A stretch of DNA of 64,000 nucleotides from the NCBI RefSeq assembly GCF_018860565.1, contig NZ_JAHKPS010000001.1, forward strand, positions 124,001 through 188,000, in the 5' to 3' direction. The notes beneath the pieces were generated by a model. It ran no database searches. It was not told the origin of the DNA and worked only from the letters and a program-made list of their open reading frames with translations. The stretch's first letter is position 1. Each line of letters starts with the position of its first letter. The translations under genes and the position numbers were made by a program. Positions 18,010-27,255 of the stretch are shown one piece after another. The DNA comes from Winogradskyella psychrotolerans. Lineage in GTDB: Bacteria > Bacteroidota > Bacteroidia > Flavobacteriales > Flavobacteriaceae.

Positions 18010-18838
18010 GCGAATTGGCACGTTTTTCTTTTCTTTTTTGATTTTTAACAACTATAGCCGAGATATAAATACTAATCTGATATAATAATAATATAGGAAT
18101 AGCTACAATAACTTGACTTGCAATATCTGGAGGTGTAATAATTGCAGATAAAACTAAGACTATAACTAATGCGAATTTTCGGTATTTCTTTAAAAACTGC
18201 GGAGTTACAAGACCTACTTTTGTTAAAAAGTAAATAATTATAGGTAGCTCAAACACAAAGCCAGAAGCAATAGCAGAAGAACGTACAATGGCAATTACAG
18301 AACTTACGTCAAACTCATTAGATATTTGATCACTAATTTGATAATTGGCTAAGAAATTTATAGATAAAGGTGTCACAATATAATAACCAAAGAGTACACC
18401 AAGAAAGAATAAAAAGGATGCAATAACTATAAATCCTCTAGAGTTTTTACGCTCACTCGGTTTTAGTCCTGGACTTATAAAACTCCAAAGCTGATAAAGC
18501 ACATAAGGAAATGAAATTATAAAACCAGCATAGATAGAGGTCCAAATATGTGCTGAAAATTGACCAGCAACAGTTCTGTTTTGAATGATAAAAGGAAATT
18601 TATCAGCGCAAAAGGTCGTATCTGTCATACCTAAAAACTGAGACATCTTACAAAGACCTTCATAGGTAGGGAAGTCCATATGTGTTGGCCCAAAAATGAT
18701 GACATCAAAAATAAACTTTTTAAAAATAAAGGCTAATGTTGCTGCAATTACAATACTAATTGTTGCTCTAACTAAATGCCATCTTAAATCTTCGAGATGA
18801 TCTAAAAACGACATCTCATCCATTTGTTTTTTTGCCAT
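18005..18838 (-). CDS. tatC: Sec-independent (Tat) translocase subunit TatC
   Basis: The product is 277 aa with six membrane helices. The conserved cytoplasmic N-terminus FLDHLEDLRWHLVR and the PYVLYQLWSFISPGLKPSERK loop with its Pro and Glu are both visible. The basic C-terminus (KNQKRKEKRANSL) is cytoplasmic. TatC recognises twin-arginine signal peptides of folded proteins. The start is set by ATG 18838, which shares a base with the stop of kdsD, so the two are translationally coupled. Confidence 0.93.
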   Translation of the reverse strand: MAKKQMDEMSFLDHLEDLRWHLVRATISIVIAATLAFIFKKFIFDVIIFGPTHMDFPTYEGLCKMSQFLGMTDTTFCADKFPFIIQNRTVAGQFSAHIWTSIYAGFIISFPYVLYQLWSFISPGLKPSERKNSRGFIVIASFLFFLGVLFGYYIVTPLSINFLANYQISDQISNEFDVSSVIAIVRSSAIASGFVFELPIIIYFLTKVGLVTPQFLKKYRKFALVIVLVLSAIITPPDIASQVIVAIPILLLYQISIYISAIVVKNQKRKEKRANSL

Positions 18839-19803
18839 TATATAATGCCTTCTTTTATTAAATCGTGAAGATGAACCACACCTGAGTACTTGCCATCATG
18901 TTCTACCAATAGTTGAGAAATTCCAAACTCTTCCATAACTTCCTTAGCATCAACAGCCATAGCGTCTTCAGAAATGCGTCTTGGATTATTACTCATAATG
19001 TTTTTGGCTTTTAAACCCGTAAGATCATCACTTTTACTTAACATACGTCTTAAATCACCATCTGTAATAATACCTACAATTTTATCCTCTTCTACAACAG
19101 CAGTAACACCAAGCATTTTCTCTGTGATTTCTACAATTACTGTTTTTAATGAAGCCTCAAGATTAACTTGTGGTTTTTGGTTTTGTGAAGATAAATCGTT
19201 TACTCTTAAATAAAGACGTTTGCCAAGTGCACCGCCTGGATGATATTTGGCAAAATCTTTACTTGAAAAGCCTCGTAATTCCAATAAGCAAACCGCTAAA
19301 GCATCTCCCATTACCAATTGTGCAGTAGTGCTAGTTGTTGGAGCTAGATTATTAGGACAAGCTTCTTGAGCGACATAAGCATTCAAAATATAATCGGCTT
19401 GTTGTCCTAAAAACGAATCTTTATTGCCCGTAATAGCGATCATTTTATTATTTGCATTCTTAATAAGTGGTACCAAAACTTTAATTTCTGGCGTGTTTCC
19501 ACTTTTAGAAATACAAATAACAACGTCGTCTTCTAGAATTAATCCAAGGTCTCCATGGATGGCATCAGCAGCATGCATAAAAACAGCTGGAGTACCAGTA
19601 GAATTTAAGGTTGCAACGATTTTGTTAGCAATGATAGCACTTTTGCCAATTCCTGTAATAATAACACGACCTTTAGACTGGTAAATTAACTCTACTGCAT
19701 CTGCAAAATCTTCCGTTAGTAAATCTGATAAATTATCAATAGCTTTACTTTCTAATTTTATCGTTGTTTTTGCAGTTTTTAAGATGGATTGTTTAGTGTT
19801 CAA
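18838..19803 (-). CDS. kdsD: Arabinose-5-phosphate isomerase (KpsF/GutQ/KdsD family)
   Basis: The product is 321 aa: an N-terminal SIS sugar-isomerase domain (GIGKSAIIANKI near 51-62, SKSGNTPEI near 105, and the YHPGGALGK end near 186-194), then two CBS domains (from about 205) ending in VVHLHDLIKEG. It converts ribulose-5-phosphate to arabinose-5-phosphate for Kdo synthesis, so it belongs with lipopolysaccharide production like lptB nearby. It is the first gene of the kdsD-tatC unit and is divergent from recQ. Confidence 0.9.
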   Translation of the reverse strand: MNTKQSILKTAKTTIKLESKAIDNLSDLLTEDFADAVELIYQSKGRVIITGIGKSAIIANKIVATLNSTGTPAVFMHAADAIHGDLGLILEDDVVICISKSGNTPEIKVLVPLIKNANNKMIAITGNKDSFLGQQADYILNAYVAQEACPNNLAPTTSTTAQLVMGDALAVCLLELRGFSSKDFAKYHPGGALGKRLYLRVNDLSSQNQKPQVNLEASLKTVIVEITEKMLGVTAVVEEDKIVGIITDGDLRRMLSKSDDLTGLKAKNIMSNNPRRISEDAMAVDAKEVMEEFGISQLLVEHDGKYSGVVHLHDLIKEGII

Positions 19804-19892
19804 AACTTATTTTTTATAGAGTTTTTTAAATATAAAGAATTTGTTATCTTTAAAAGTTGTTGCAAATGTATATAAAATACTAATAAGGATTA

Positions 19893-22094
19893 ATGAGTAT
19901 TGCAGAAATTGACTTACATACTTCACTAAAAAAACACTTTGGATTTTCAGAATTCAAAGGTCTTCAGGAAGAAGTTATAAAAAACGTCGTAGCAGGTAAT
20001 AATACTTTTGTTATTATGCCAACAGGAGGCGGAAAATCGTTATGTTATCAGCTACCAGCTTTAATAGCAGAAGGCACAGCTATTGTTGTGTCGCCTCTTA
20101 TTGCACTGATGAAAAATCAGGTAGATGCTATAAGGGCAGTATCTGAACACGAAGGTGTAGCACATGTTTTAAATTCGTCTTTAAATAAAACAGAAGTAAA
20201 ACGTGTTAAGGATGATATTACAAATGGCATTACTAAATTGCTATATGTAGCCCCAGAATCATTAACCAAAGAAGAGTATGTTGACTTCCTACGGACCGTT
20301 AAAATTTCTTTTATGGCTGTTGATGAAGCGCATTGTATCAGTGAATGGGGACACGATTTTAGGCCAGAATATAGAAATTTAAAAACTATAATTAAACGTA
20401 TTGGTGACGATATTCCTATCGTTGGTCTTACCGCTACAGCTACAGAAAAAGTTCAGGAAGATATTTTGAAAAGCTTAGGAATGCCTAATGCTGTAACATT
20501 TAAAGATTCTTTTAATAGACCCAATCTTTATTATGAGGTACGACCAAAAACTAAAAATGTAGATTCAGATATTATTCGTTTTGTTAAGCAGAATGAAGGA
20601 AAATCTGGAATTATTTACTGTTTAAGTCGTAAACGAGTTGAAGAATTAGCACAAGTTCTTCAAGTTAATGGAGTAAAAGCCGTACCATATCACGCTGGTT
20701 TAGACGCTAAGACTAGAGTAAAACATCAAGATATGTTCTTAATGGAAGATACAGATGTGGTGGTGGCGACAATTGCTTTTGGAATGGGAATAGACAAACC
20801 AGATGTGCGTTTTGTAATTCATCATGATATTCCTAAAAGTATTGAAAGCTATTATCAAGAAACAGGACGAGCAGGACGAGATGGAGGAGAAGGACATTGT
20901 TTGGCCTACTACGCTTATAAAGATATAGAGAAACTTGAAAAATTTATGGCTGGGAAGCCTGTTGCAGAACAAGAAATTGGACATGCATTATTACAAGAAG
21001 TTGTTGCTTTTGCAGAGACATCTATATCTAGACGTAAATTTATCCTTCATTATTTTGGGGAAGAATTTGATAATGAAACTGGAGAAGGTGGAGATATGGA
21101 CGATAATGTACGTCATCCTAAAAAACAAGTACAAGCTCAAGATGATGTTCAGGTTTTATTAGATACAGTCAAAAAAACTAACGAAAAATATAAGGCTAAA
21201 GATTTAGTTCAAGTGCTTGTTGGAAATTCAAATGCACTTATTTCGTCTCATAAAACAGATCAACAAGCCTTTTTTGGAGTTGGTAAAGCGAAAGATCCGA
21301 GGTATTGGATGGCATTAATCAGACAGGTCATCGTTGCACGTTATTTGAAAAAAGACATTGAAACTTATGGTGTGCTAAGATTAAGTGAAAGTGGTTTGGA
21401 TTTTATAACCAATCCTCAATCTTTTTTAATGGCAGAAGACCATGTTTATGATATAGATTCAAGTGATGGTATTGTTACAAATACTAAAGGAGGTGGTGCC
21501 GTTTCAGATGATAAGCTCATGAAAATGCTTAAAGATTTAAGAAAACGGAATGCTAAAAAATTAGGTGTGCCACCTTTTGTGATTTTTCAAGACCCTTCTT
21601 TAGAAGATATGGCTTTAAAGTATCCTATTAATATAGAGGAATTATCTAATGTACATGGAGTAGGAGAGAGTAAAGCTAAAAAATATGGGAAAGATTTTGT
21701 GAATTTAATAGCAGATTATGTTGAGGAAAACGACATTATGAGGCCTGATGACATGATTGTGAAGTCTACAGGTACAAATTCTGCGATAAAGTTATATATC
21801 ATTCAAAATGTAGATCGTAAATTGCCACTAAATGACATTGCCTCTTCTAAAGGTATGGAAATGCCAGCTTTTATAAAGGAAATGGAATCTATTGTGTTTT
21901 CCGGAACAAAATTAAATATTGATTATTGGATTGATGATATTTTAGACGAAGACCAACAAGAAGAAATCCATGACTATTTTATGGAATCTGAAAGCGATAA
22001 AATAGACGATGCAATTGAAGAATTTGATGGAGATTACGATGATGAAGAATTACGTTTATATCGAATTAAGTTTATGAGCGAAGTGGCGAACTAA
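19893..22094 (+). CDS. recQ: ATP-dependent DNA helicase RecQ, zinc-finger cysteines absent
   Basis: The product is 733 aa, longer than the roughly 600 aa of E. coli RecQ. Walker A is TGGGKS (44-49), the DEAH box is at 144-147 in [19 protein letters not shown], and ETGRAGRDG forms motif VI. In the zinc-binding part of the RQC region, where family members have four cysteines, this protein reads [19 protein letters not shown] then GEGGDMDDN (377-405) without any Cys. The winged-helix region and an HRDC-like segment ([23 protein letters not shown]) follow, with an acidic C-terminal tail. It is divergent from kdsD and has an 89-bp upstream gap. Confidence 0.92.
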   Translation: MSIAEIDLHTSLKKHFGFSEFKGLQEEVIKNVVAGNNTFVIMPTGGGKSLCYQLPALIAEGTAIVVSPLIALMKNQVDAIRAVSEHEGVAHVLNSSLNKTEVKRVKDDITNGITKLLYVAPESLTKEEYVDFLRTVKISFMAVDEAHCISEWGHDFRPEYRNLKTIIKRIGDDIPIVGLTATATEKVQEDILKSLGMPNAVTFKDSFNRPNLYYEVRPKTKNVDSDIIRFVKQNEGKSGIIYCLSRKRVEELAQVLQVNGVKAVPYHAGLDAKTRVKHQDMFLMEDTDVVVATIAFGMGIDKPDVRFVIHHDIPKSIESYYQETGRAGRDGGEGHCLAYYAYKDIEKLEKFMAGKPVAEQEIGHALLQEVVAFAETSISRRKFILHYFGEEFDNETGEGGDMDDNVRHPKKQVQAQDDVQVLLDTVKKTNEKYKAKDLVQVLVGNSNALISSHKTDQQAFFGVGKAKDPRYWMALIRQVIVARYLKKDIETYGVLRLSESGLDFITNPQSFLMAEDHVYDIDSSDGIVTNTKGGGAVSDDKLMKMLKDLRKRNAKKLGVPPFVIFQDPSLEDMALKYPINIEELSNVHGVGESKAKKYGKDFVNLIADYVEENDIMRPDDMIVKSTGTNSAIKLYIIQNVDRKLPLNDIASSKGMEMPAFIKEMESIVFSGTKLNIDYWIDDILDEDQQEEIHDYFMESESDKIDDAIEEFDGDYDDEELRLYRIKFMSEVAN

Positions 22095-22171
22095 GTCCTT
22101 ATAATAATTTGATGCTTACCCTAAGCCGTCTAAAATTATATTTATATATAGTAAAGGCGAGTTGTAAAATA

Positions 22172-22214
22172 GTATCGAGAACACTATAAAATAATCAACT
22201 AGTGTTCTCGATAC
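22172..22214. repeat. Perfect 14-bp inverted repeat between convergent genes
   Basis: GTATCGAGAACACT at 22172-22185 and its exact reverse complement at 22201-22214 flank a 15-base loop. The site is between the convergent recQ and the 150-aa gene. No T tract follows on either strand, so it is not a textbook terminator. It may halt both transcripts or be a REP-like intergenic repeat. Confidence 0.6.
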
Positions 22215-22272
22215 ATCATTTTAAATGTTTGCTAAACTTCAATTTTAATTTTACTCGAAAAAGAGATTATAG

Positions 22273-22725
22273 TTATTCTTCCTCATCAGAAGCATCAATC
22301 ACAACATATTTACTAAACAGAAGGTCGTGTTTTTTTACTTTGATTTGAATACTTTTAAGTGTTGCTTCTTCTAGTTTTTTTACATCATGTTCTTCAATCT
22401 GAAAATCAATCTTAGTAACATACCTTCCTTTAATATCAGAACTTTCAGACTCAAACTCTGGCATATCAGCCTCTAACTGTAGTTTAAAGTTATCACCAGA
22501 AAACACAAGTTGAGCGCCATTTTTAGATTTAACATTTAGCTGACCAACAATAACTGTCTGAAAAAAGAAATAGCCTCCTAATTCGTTCAAACCAGCAAAA
22601 AGCACATTGTTTTCAGAAACACCAAAAGGTTTGTTTTCCACATCAGTTATAATAGCTTCAATAGTATCTCTAGGCATAGAATTAGAAGTTTTAGAGCCAA
22701 AGAGTTTAGATAGGGAAAATGCCAT
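22273..22725 (-). CDS. Conserved-looking hypothetical protein
   Basis: The product is 150 aa, soluble, with no signal peptide or membrane helix. It is acidic at the C-terminus (IDASDEEE), and the middle alternates like a beta-sheet protein (GGYFFFQTVIVGQLNVKSKNG). I do not recognise the family. A 230-bp spacer separates it from the divergent PPIase gene, so it appears monocistronic. Confidence 0.6.
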   Translation of the reverse strand: MAFSLSKLFGSKTSNSMPRDTIEAIITDVENKPFGVSENNVLFAGLNELGGYFFFQTVIVGQLNVKSKNGAQLVFSGDNFKLQLEADMPEFESESSDIKGRYVTKIDFQIEEHDVKKLEEATLKSIQIKVKKHDLLFSKYVVIDASDEEE

Positions 22726-22923
22726 GTGTTTTGTTTTTTTTCAAAACTAACTTTATTAATTTAAATGTCAAATTTAAATTCTATTCTTTAGTTTCAAAGT
22801 GGTGTGTTCGCTATTTAAATTATTGATATTCTGGTTGGTATTTTTTAAAATTTATTTGGTGATGCTATGAGGGAATTTTACAAATCTACAAACCTCCCAC
22901 TTCAAACTTCCAACTCAGTTCAC

Positions 22924-22931
22924 TATCTTTG
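22924..22931 (+). promoter_or_regulatory. -7 promoter box of the Bacteroidota sigma factor
   Basis: TATCTTTG matches the TAnnTTTG consensus and is followed by CAG. It sits 24 bp before the PPIase start. No exact TTG is found at the -33 position. Confidence 0.5.
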
Positions 22932-22955
22932 CAGTCTTAAACAAAAGAAAACACA

Positions 22956-23891
22956 ATGCAAGACGGTTTATACGCAAAATTTAACACCTCAAAAGGTGTG
23001 ATATTAGTAAATTTAGAGTTTGAAAAGACTCCAGGAACAGTTGGTAATTTTGTAGCTTTAGCAGAAGGTAATTTAGAAAATTCTGTTAAACCACAAGGGA
23101 CTCCATATTATGACGGATTAAAATTTCACAGAGTTATTCCTGATTTTATGATTCAAGGGGGGTGTCCGCAAGGTACAGGAACTGGTCATCCAGGTTATAA
23201 ATTTGACGATGAGTTTCATCCAGATTTAAGACATAGTGGTCCAGGTATTTTAGCTATGGCAAACTCTGGTCCTGGTACCAATGGAAGTCAGTTTTACATT
23301 ACTCATATTGCAACCGATTGGTTAGATAATAAACATACAGTATTTGGAAATGTAGTAGAAGGGCAAGATGTTGTAGATTCTGTAGCTCAAGGAGACATCA
23401 TTGAAAGCTTAGAAATAATAAGACAAGGTGAAGCTGCCGAAAAATTTAATGCCATTGAAGCGTTTAGAACATTTGAAGGTTCTAGAGAAAAGCGTATCGC
23501 AGCAGAACGTGAAGCTGCAAGAGCAGAGTTAGATAAGTTAGCAGCAGGTTTTGATGAAACAGAATCTGGTTTACGTTACCAAATTATTCAAAAAGGTGAA
23601 GGTAAAAAAGCAGAAAAAGGAAATACAGTATCTGTACATTACAAAGGTCAGTTAGCAGATGGGACGGTTTTCGATTCGTCATACAAAAGAAATTCACCTT
23701 TAGATTTTCAAGTTGGTGTTGGTCAGGTAATTCCAGGTTGGGATGAAGGTATTTGTCTTTTAAACGTTGGTGATAAGGCACGTTTAGTAATTCCTAGTGA
23801 TTTAGGATATGGCGCAGCAGGAGCTGGAGGTGTTATTCCTCCAAACGCAACATTGGTTTTTGATGTAGAATTGATGGATGTAAAAGCTTAA
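22956..23891 (+). CDS. Cyclophilin-FKBP fusion peptidyl-prolyl isomerase
   Basis: The product is 311 aa with two PPIase domains of different families. Residues 1-160 are a cyclophilin (FHRVIPDFMIQGG at 57-69, then GPGTNGSQFYI and NKHTVFG). A charged helical linker spans about 165-195 (EKRIAAEREAARAELDKLA). The FKBP domain runs from about 205 to the end (VSVHYKGQLADGTVFDSSY, then VIPGWDEG and IPPNATLVFDVELM). No signal peptide is present, so it should be cytoplasmic. It should catalyse cis-trans proline isomerisation and may act as a chaperone. It has its own promoter box and terminator. Confidence 0.93.
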   Translation: MQDGLYAKFNTSKGVILVNLEFEKTPGTVGNFVALAEGNLENSVKPQGTPYYDGLKFHRVIPDFMIQGGCPQGTGTGHPGYKFDDEFHPDLRHSGPGILAMANSGPGTNGSQFYITHIATDWLDNKHTVFGNVVEGQDVVDSVAQGDIIESLEIIRQGEAAEKFNAIEAFRTFEGSREKRIAAEREAARAELDKLAAGFDETESGLRYQIIQKGEGKKAEKGNTVSVHYKGQLADGTVFDSSYKRNSPLDFQVGVGQVIPGWDEGICLLNVGDKARLVIPSDLGYGAAGAGGVIPPNATLVFDVELMDVKA

Positions 23892-23928
23892 GATTTATCT
23901 TAATTTAGTAACAAAACAATAAAAGAAT

Positions 23929-23957
23929 CGTCTCACTATTAAGTGAGACTTTTTTTT
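23929..23957 (+). terminator. Rho-independent terminator after the PPIase gene
   Basis: The stem GTCTCACT / AGTGAGAC (23930-23937 and 23942-23949) has a 4-base loop and a run of T directly after it, 38 bp beyond the PPIase stop. Confidence 0.85.
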
Positions 23958-23988
23958 GCACTTAGATCAATCAAATAAACCGACCATT

Positions 23989-24693
23989 ATGAAGGCTAAA
24001 ATTTTAATAGCGCTTATTGTAATTATTACATGGAGTTGCACTAATTCTGTAAACTATTCTGAATCTTTTAAAAAGGAAACAGCAGGATATTACTTATATA
24101 ATCCAGATGAGCTCATAGAGGTGTATTATGAAGGTAATACGCTCTTTTTAAATTGGAAAGAAGGTGAAATTGAACCAGTAGCCTTAGAAGAGAATGAATT
24201 TTTTGTTGCAGATATGTATAAGAAATTCCGGTTTGTACAACATCCCGAAACCAAAGCACGCTATTTATCTGTAATTCCTGAAGGTGATGAAGCTAAAATT
24301 ACTTACGATTATTTAAAGGCACCAAAAGGTTATAAAACACCAAGTATGCATTTAAAAGATGGTAATTATAAAGAAGCACTTGAAGGGTACTTAGGCATTA
24401 AGAAAGAAGATTCTACAAGCTCTTATATAAATGAATGGAGTTTTAATAAAATAGGCTATAAGCATATGAGTAACCACGAGTATGATAAAGCTATTGAAAC
24501 ATTAAAAATTAATGCGGCTTTACATCCTAATAGTATTAATGTTTACGATAGTTTGGCAGAAGCTTATTTGCTACAAGGGGATAGTTTACAGGCTTATAAT
24601 AACTATAAGAAGGTCTTAGATATATCACCGACAAGTAAACGTGCAAAACGGTTTGTAGAGAGCAATGCTAGTAAGTTTCAAAAGTCACTGTAG
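23989..24693 (+). CDS. Lipoprotein with TPR-like repeats, unknown function
   Basis: The ATG at 23989 gives 234 aa and a clean lipoprotein signal (MKAKILIALIVIITWSC, Cys17). The longer frame would need a TTG start lying within the upstream terminator's T run, so it is rejected. After the lipobox comes a roughly 80-residue beta-rich domain (AGYYLYNPDELIEVYYEGNTL), then two or more TPR-like helix pairs (EYDKAIETLKINAALHP, then VYDSLAEAYLLQGDSLQAYNNYKKVL). It is probably membrane-anchored in the periplasm as a binding or scaffold protein. Confidence 0.75.
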   Translation: MKAKILIALIVIITWSCTNSVNYSESFKKETAGYYLYNPDELIEVYYEGNTLFLNWKEGEIEPVALEENEFFVADMYKKFRFVQHPETKARYLSVIPEGDEAKITYDYLKAPKGYKTPSMHLKDGNYKEALEGYLGIKKEDSTSSYINEWSFNKIGYKHMSNHEYDKAIETLKINAALHPNSINVYDSLAEAYLLQGDSLQAYNNYKKVLDISPTSKRAKRFVESNASKFQKSL

Positions 24694-24762
24694 GTTCTTT
24701 GCTTAATAAAACAGTTTAGTTGTTATAAGACAGGGTCTAATCTAGATTAGAAGTTTTGTTTT

Positions 24763-24798
24763 AAAAAAAAAGTGAACCTTTTTTAAGTTCACTTTTTT
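24763..24798. terminator. Bidirectional terminator
   Basis: AAAAAAGTGAAC at 24766-24777 pairs with GTTCACTTTTTT at 24787-24798. A-rich and T-rich flanks give a U tract on both strands. It lies between the converging TPR lipoprotein gene and the DJ-1/PfpI gene. Confidence 0.85.
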
Positions 24799-24820
24799 AA
24801 TAATTGTTAGTACAAATAAA

Positions 24821-25381
24821 TTAGGCCGTCTGCATCTCGTGTTTACCTTCATAAATTTCTTCAACGAGTTTTGAAGTAAATGCCGGTAAATCATTAGGAT
24901 TTCTACTCGTTACTAATCCTTGGTCAACAACGACTGCGCTGTCTTCCCAATGTGCACCTGCGTTAATTATATCTTTTTTAATTGAGGCATATGATGTAAC
25001 CTTTCTATCTTTTAGGACGTCTGCTTCTGCTAATAGCCAAGGCGCATGACAAATGGCTGCTACCGGTTTATGGTTTTCAAAAAATGATTTGATAAAATTT
25101 ACAGCATCCTTGTTTTTTCTTAAGGTGTCAGGATTCATTACTCCTCCTGGAAGTACTAAGGCATTATAATTGGATTGAGAAACGTCATCTAATGTTTTGT
25201 CAACATTATATGTATTACTCCAATTTCCATCTTGCCAAGCTTTAATTTTTCCAGATTTTTCAGAAACAATATCAACATCAGCACCAGCTTCTTTTAAGGC
25301 GTTTAATGGTGCTTTTAATTCACTTTCCTCAAATCCATTAGTTGCTAAAATTGCGACTTTCTTTCTATTTAAATTTTCCAT
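24821..25381 (-). CDS. DJ-1/PfpI family protein (class I glutamine amidotransferase-like)
   Basis: The product is 186 aa. The nucleophile elbow AICHAPWLLAEA (Cys near 110, followed by His) and ATNGFEESELKAPLNALKEAGADVDIVS at the N-terminus identify a PfpI-type DJ-1 protein. The nearby Glu in GFEESEL fits the usual Glu-Cys-His set. Members act as chaperones, deglycases or stress proteins; the role here is unassigned. A divergent 302-bp spacer separates it from the T9SS cargo gene. Confidence 0.88.
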   Translation of the reverse strand: MENLNRKKVAILATNGFEESELKAPLNALKEAGADVDIVSEKSGKIKAWQDGNWSNTYNVDKTLDDVSQSNYNALVLPGGVMNPDTLRKNKDAVNFIKSFFENHKPVAAICHAPWLLAEADVLKDRKVTSYASIKKDIINAGAHWEDSAVVVDQGLVTSRNPNDLPAFTSKLVEEIYEGKHEMQTA

Positions 25382-25683
25382 TTGTGATTGTATTTATTTT
25401 GTTATTAGTAATTCGATTCAACACTAAGATAATAAATGCTTTAGGCTATAGCGAATTTTAAAAGGGACTTAACGTCAGTTTAATACTAAGTGTTAAATGA
25501 AATCCGAATAATGTTAAAGATTAAAAAAAGCGTTAAAAAATTAACAGGCTTTTAATCAATAACTTTGGGTGTTTTTATGGTTTTATAACATTTATTTCAA
25601 TGACCATCTATCGGTAAAAGTTGATTTTAGTCGTCATTATACATAATATTTTTTAATTTTATATCAACTAAAACAACAACCAT
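25382..25683. other. Divergent intergenic region, possible promoters
   Basis: These 302 bp separate the DJ-1/PfpI gene from the T9SS cargo gene. A TAACTTTG sequence at 25560-25567 fits the TAnnTTTG box on the + strand, 117 bp before the cargo start. A good -33 TTG is not seen. No ORF, RNA gene or strong hairpin was found. Confidence 0.4.
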
Positions 25684-27156
25684 ATGAAGAAAAAACTACT
25701 CAATTTATTTATGATTTTTGGTCTTTTTGGTAGCCTTATGGCACAAGAATACATTACGCCAGATACTGGTATAACTTATACTTTAGACGACCTTGTTACT
25801 GCTAGTCCCGCAACAATATCTGTCTCAGGAACCACTTATACCTTAACAGACAATCTTACTATTTCTTCAACAGATACTTTTCTTATAGATACAGATCTCA
25901 CTTTAGAAATTGGAGCAGATGTAAGAATTACGGTTTATGGAACATTTAATGTAAATGCAGATAATACTACTTTTACGGCAATTGATACAAACTTGCCATA
26001 TGATGGCTTCCGTTTTGAAGAGTTTTCTAATGTTAATATTCAAAATGCTACCATTCAATATGGTGGAGGCTTACGTGTTTTAACAGAAACCTTTACTATT
26101 AATAACTGTACAGTAACTAACAATGTTTCTGGTGTAGCTACTGGTGGTGTTATTGCATTGTCTAGAGGTATGGCTCAGATAACTAATAATACAATTACTT
26201 TTAACGAAACTCCTGCTATTAGTTCGGGTGCAAATAGTGCTGTATCTCCTTATATATTTAATAATTATATAGAAGGAAACAACCAAGCTAATGCTAATAG
26301 ACCACAAATTAATATGGGGACAACTATGGTAAATGAGCCAATTCAAATTATTCAGAATACTATAAAAGGTGACCGTAATTTAACTCAAGCAGGAGGAATA
26401 GCAGTTTCTAATTTTGTTGGAGGAGTCATTAACGCGGTGATAGATAACAATATAATAGTAGACAATCGTTATGGTATTGCTATACTTGGAGATAATGCTT
26501 CTGGATTTATTAGAAATAATGTTATTGAAGATAATGATATTCAAGGAAACCCTAATATAGGTGGAAGCGGTATTTCATTAAATGCAACTAATGAAGGCAT
26601 GGATATTATTGCGAGTGGAAATGAGATACGCAGAAATTTATGGGGAATTACACTACAAGGAGAATCAAATATCAATTTAGGTGATGATGCAGACAATGTA
26701 GGGGAAAATGTGTTTTCTGAAAATGGTAATGGAGGCGTTACTTATGCCCTATATAACAATACTGATAATACTGTGACGGCATTACATAACTGTTGGGATG
26801 AAACCAATGCACCTAATACTCTTGCAGATGCCGAAGCTGTTATTGGACACCAAAACGATAATGCAACTTTGGGCTTAGTTACATTTGATCCTGTAAATTG
26901 CGCATTCTTAAGTGTTAATGAACTGACTTTAAATGATATTTCTGTATACCCAAATCCGACGGAAGGTGAACTAAACTTGGATAACAATGCATTATATACA
27001 CAATTGTATGTGTACAGTATTGATGGAAAATTAATAACACAAAAACCACTTGAATTTGGTAAGAATACGTTATATCTTGATTTAAATTCAGGGATTTATA
27101 TGTTACAATTACATGGTAAAAACGCTAAGGCAATTAAAAAACTTGTAGTAAAATAA
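25684..27156 (+). CDS. T9SS-exported right-handed parallel beta-helix protein
   Basis: The product is 490 aa. A signal peptide (MKKKLLNLFMIFGLFGSLMAQ) is followed by a repetitive region rich in N-x-[IV] steps (for example VNIQNATIQYGGGLRV, then VIDNNIIVDNRYGIAI and FIRNNVIEDNDI), typical of pectin-lyase-like beta-helix coils. The last 78 residues are a type A T9SS sorting domain: DISVYPNPTEGELNL, then LYVYSIDGKLI, LDLNSGIYMLQL and a lysine-rich KKLVVK end. It should be exported across the outer membrane and cell-surface bound or released. No catalytic residues for a polysaccharide lyase can be picked out, so enzyme activity is open. Confidence 0.88.
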   Translation: MKKKLLNLFMIFGLFGSLMAQEYITPDTGITYTLDDLVTASPATISVSGTTYTLTDNLTISSTDTFLIDTDLTLEIGADVRITVYGTFNVNADNTTFTAIDTNLPYDGFRFEEFSNVNIQNATIQYGGGLRVLTETFTINNCTVTNNVSGVATGGVIALSRGMAQITNNTITFNETPAISSGANSAVSPYIFNNYIEGNNQANANRPQINMGTTMVNEPIQIIQNTIKGDRNLTQAGGIAVSNFVGGVINAVIDNNIIVDNRYGIAILGDNASGFIRNNVIEDNDIQGNPNIGGSGISLNATNEGMDIIASGNEIRRNLWGITLQGESNINLGDDADNVGENVFSENGNGGVTYALYNNTDNTVTALHNCWDETNAPNTLADAEAVIGHQNDNATLGLVTFDPVNCAFLSVNELTLNDISVYPNPTEGELNLDNNALYTQLYVYSIDGKLITQKPLEFGKNTLYLDLNSGIYMLQLHGKNAKAIKKLVVK

Positions 27157-27176
27157 TTACTATACTCTATTAAATA

Positions 27177-27216
27177 GAGCTGCCTTAAAAGTGAATTTTT
27201 AGGGCAGCTTTTTTAT
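27177..27216 (+). terminator. Rho-independent terminator after the T9SS cargo gene
   Basis: AGCTGCC (27178-27184) pairs with GGCAGCT (27203-27209), and the stem is extended inward by TTAAAA/TTTTTA. A T run follows, 20 bp after the stop codon. Confidence 0.85.
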
Positions 27217-27255
27217 TTTAGAGATTGCTTATACTAAAAGTGTTGTTATCATTAT

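Noticed and set aside
23956..23988. Longer start of the TPR lipoprotein at a TTG
   Set aside because: It lies in the T run of the upstream terminator and would destroy the lipoprotein signal seen from ATG 23989.
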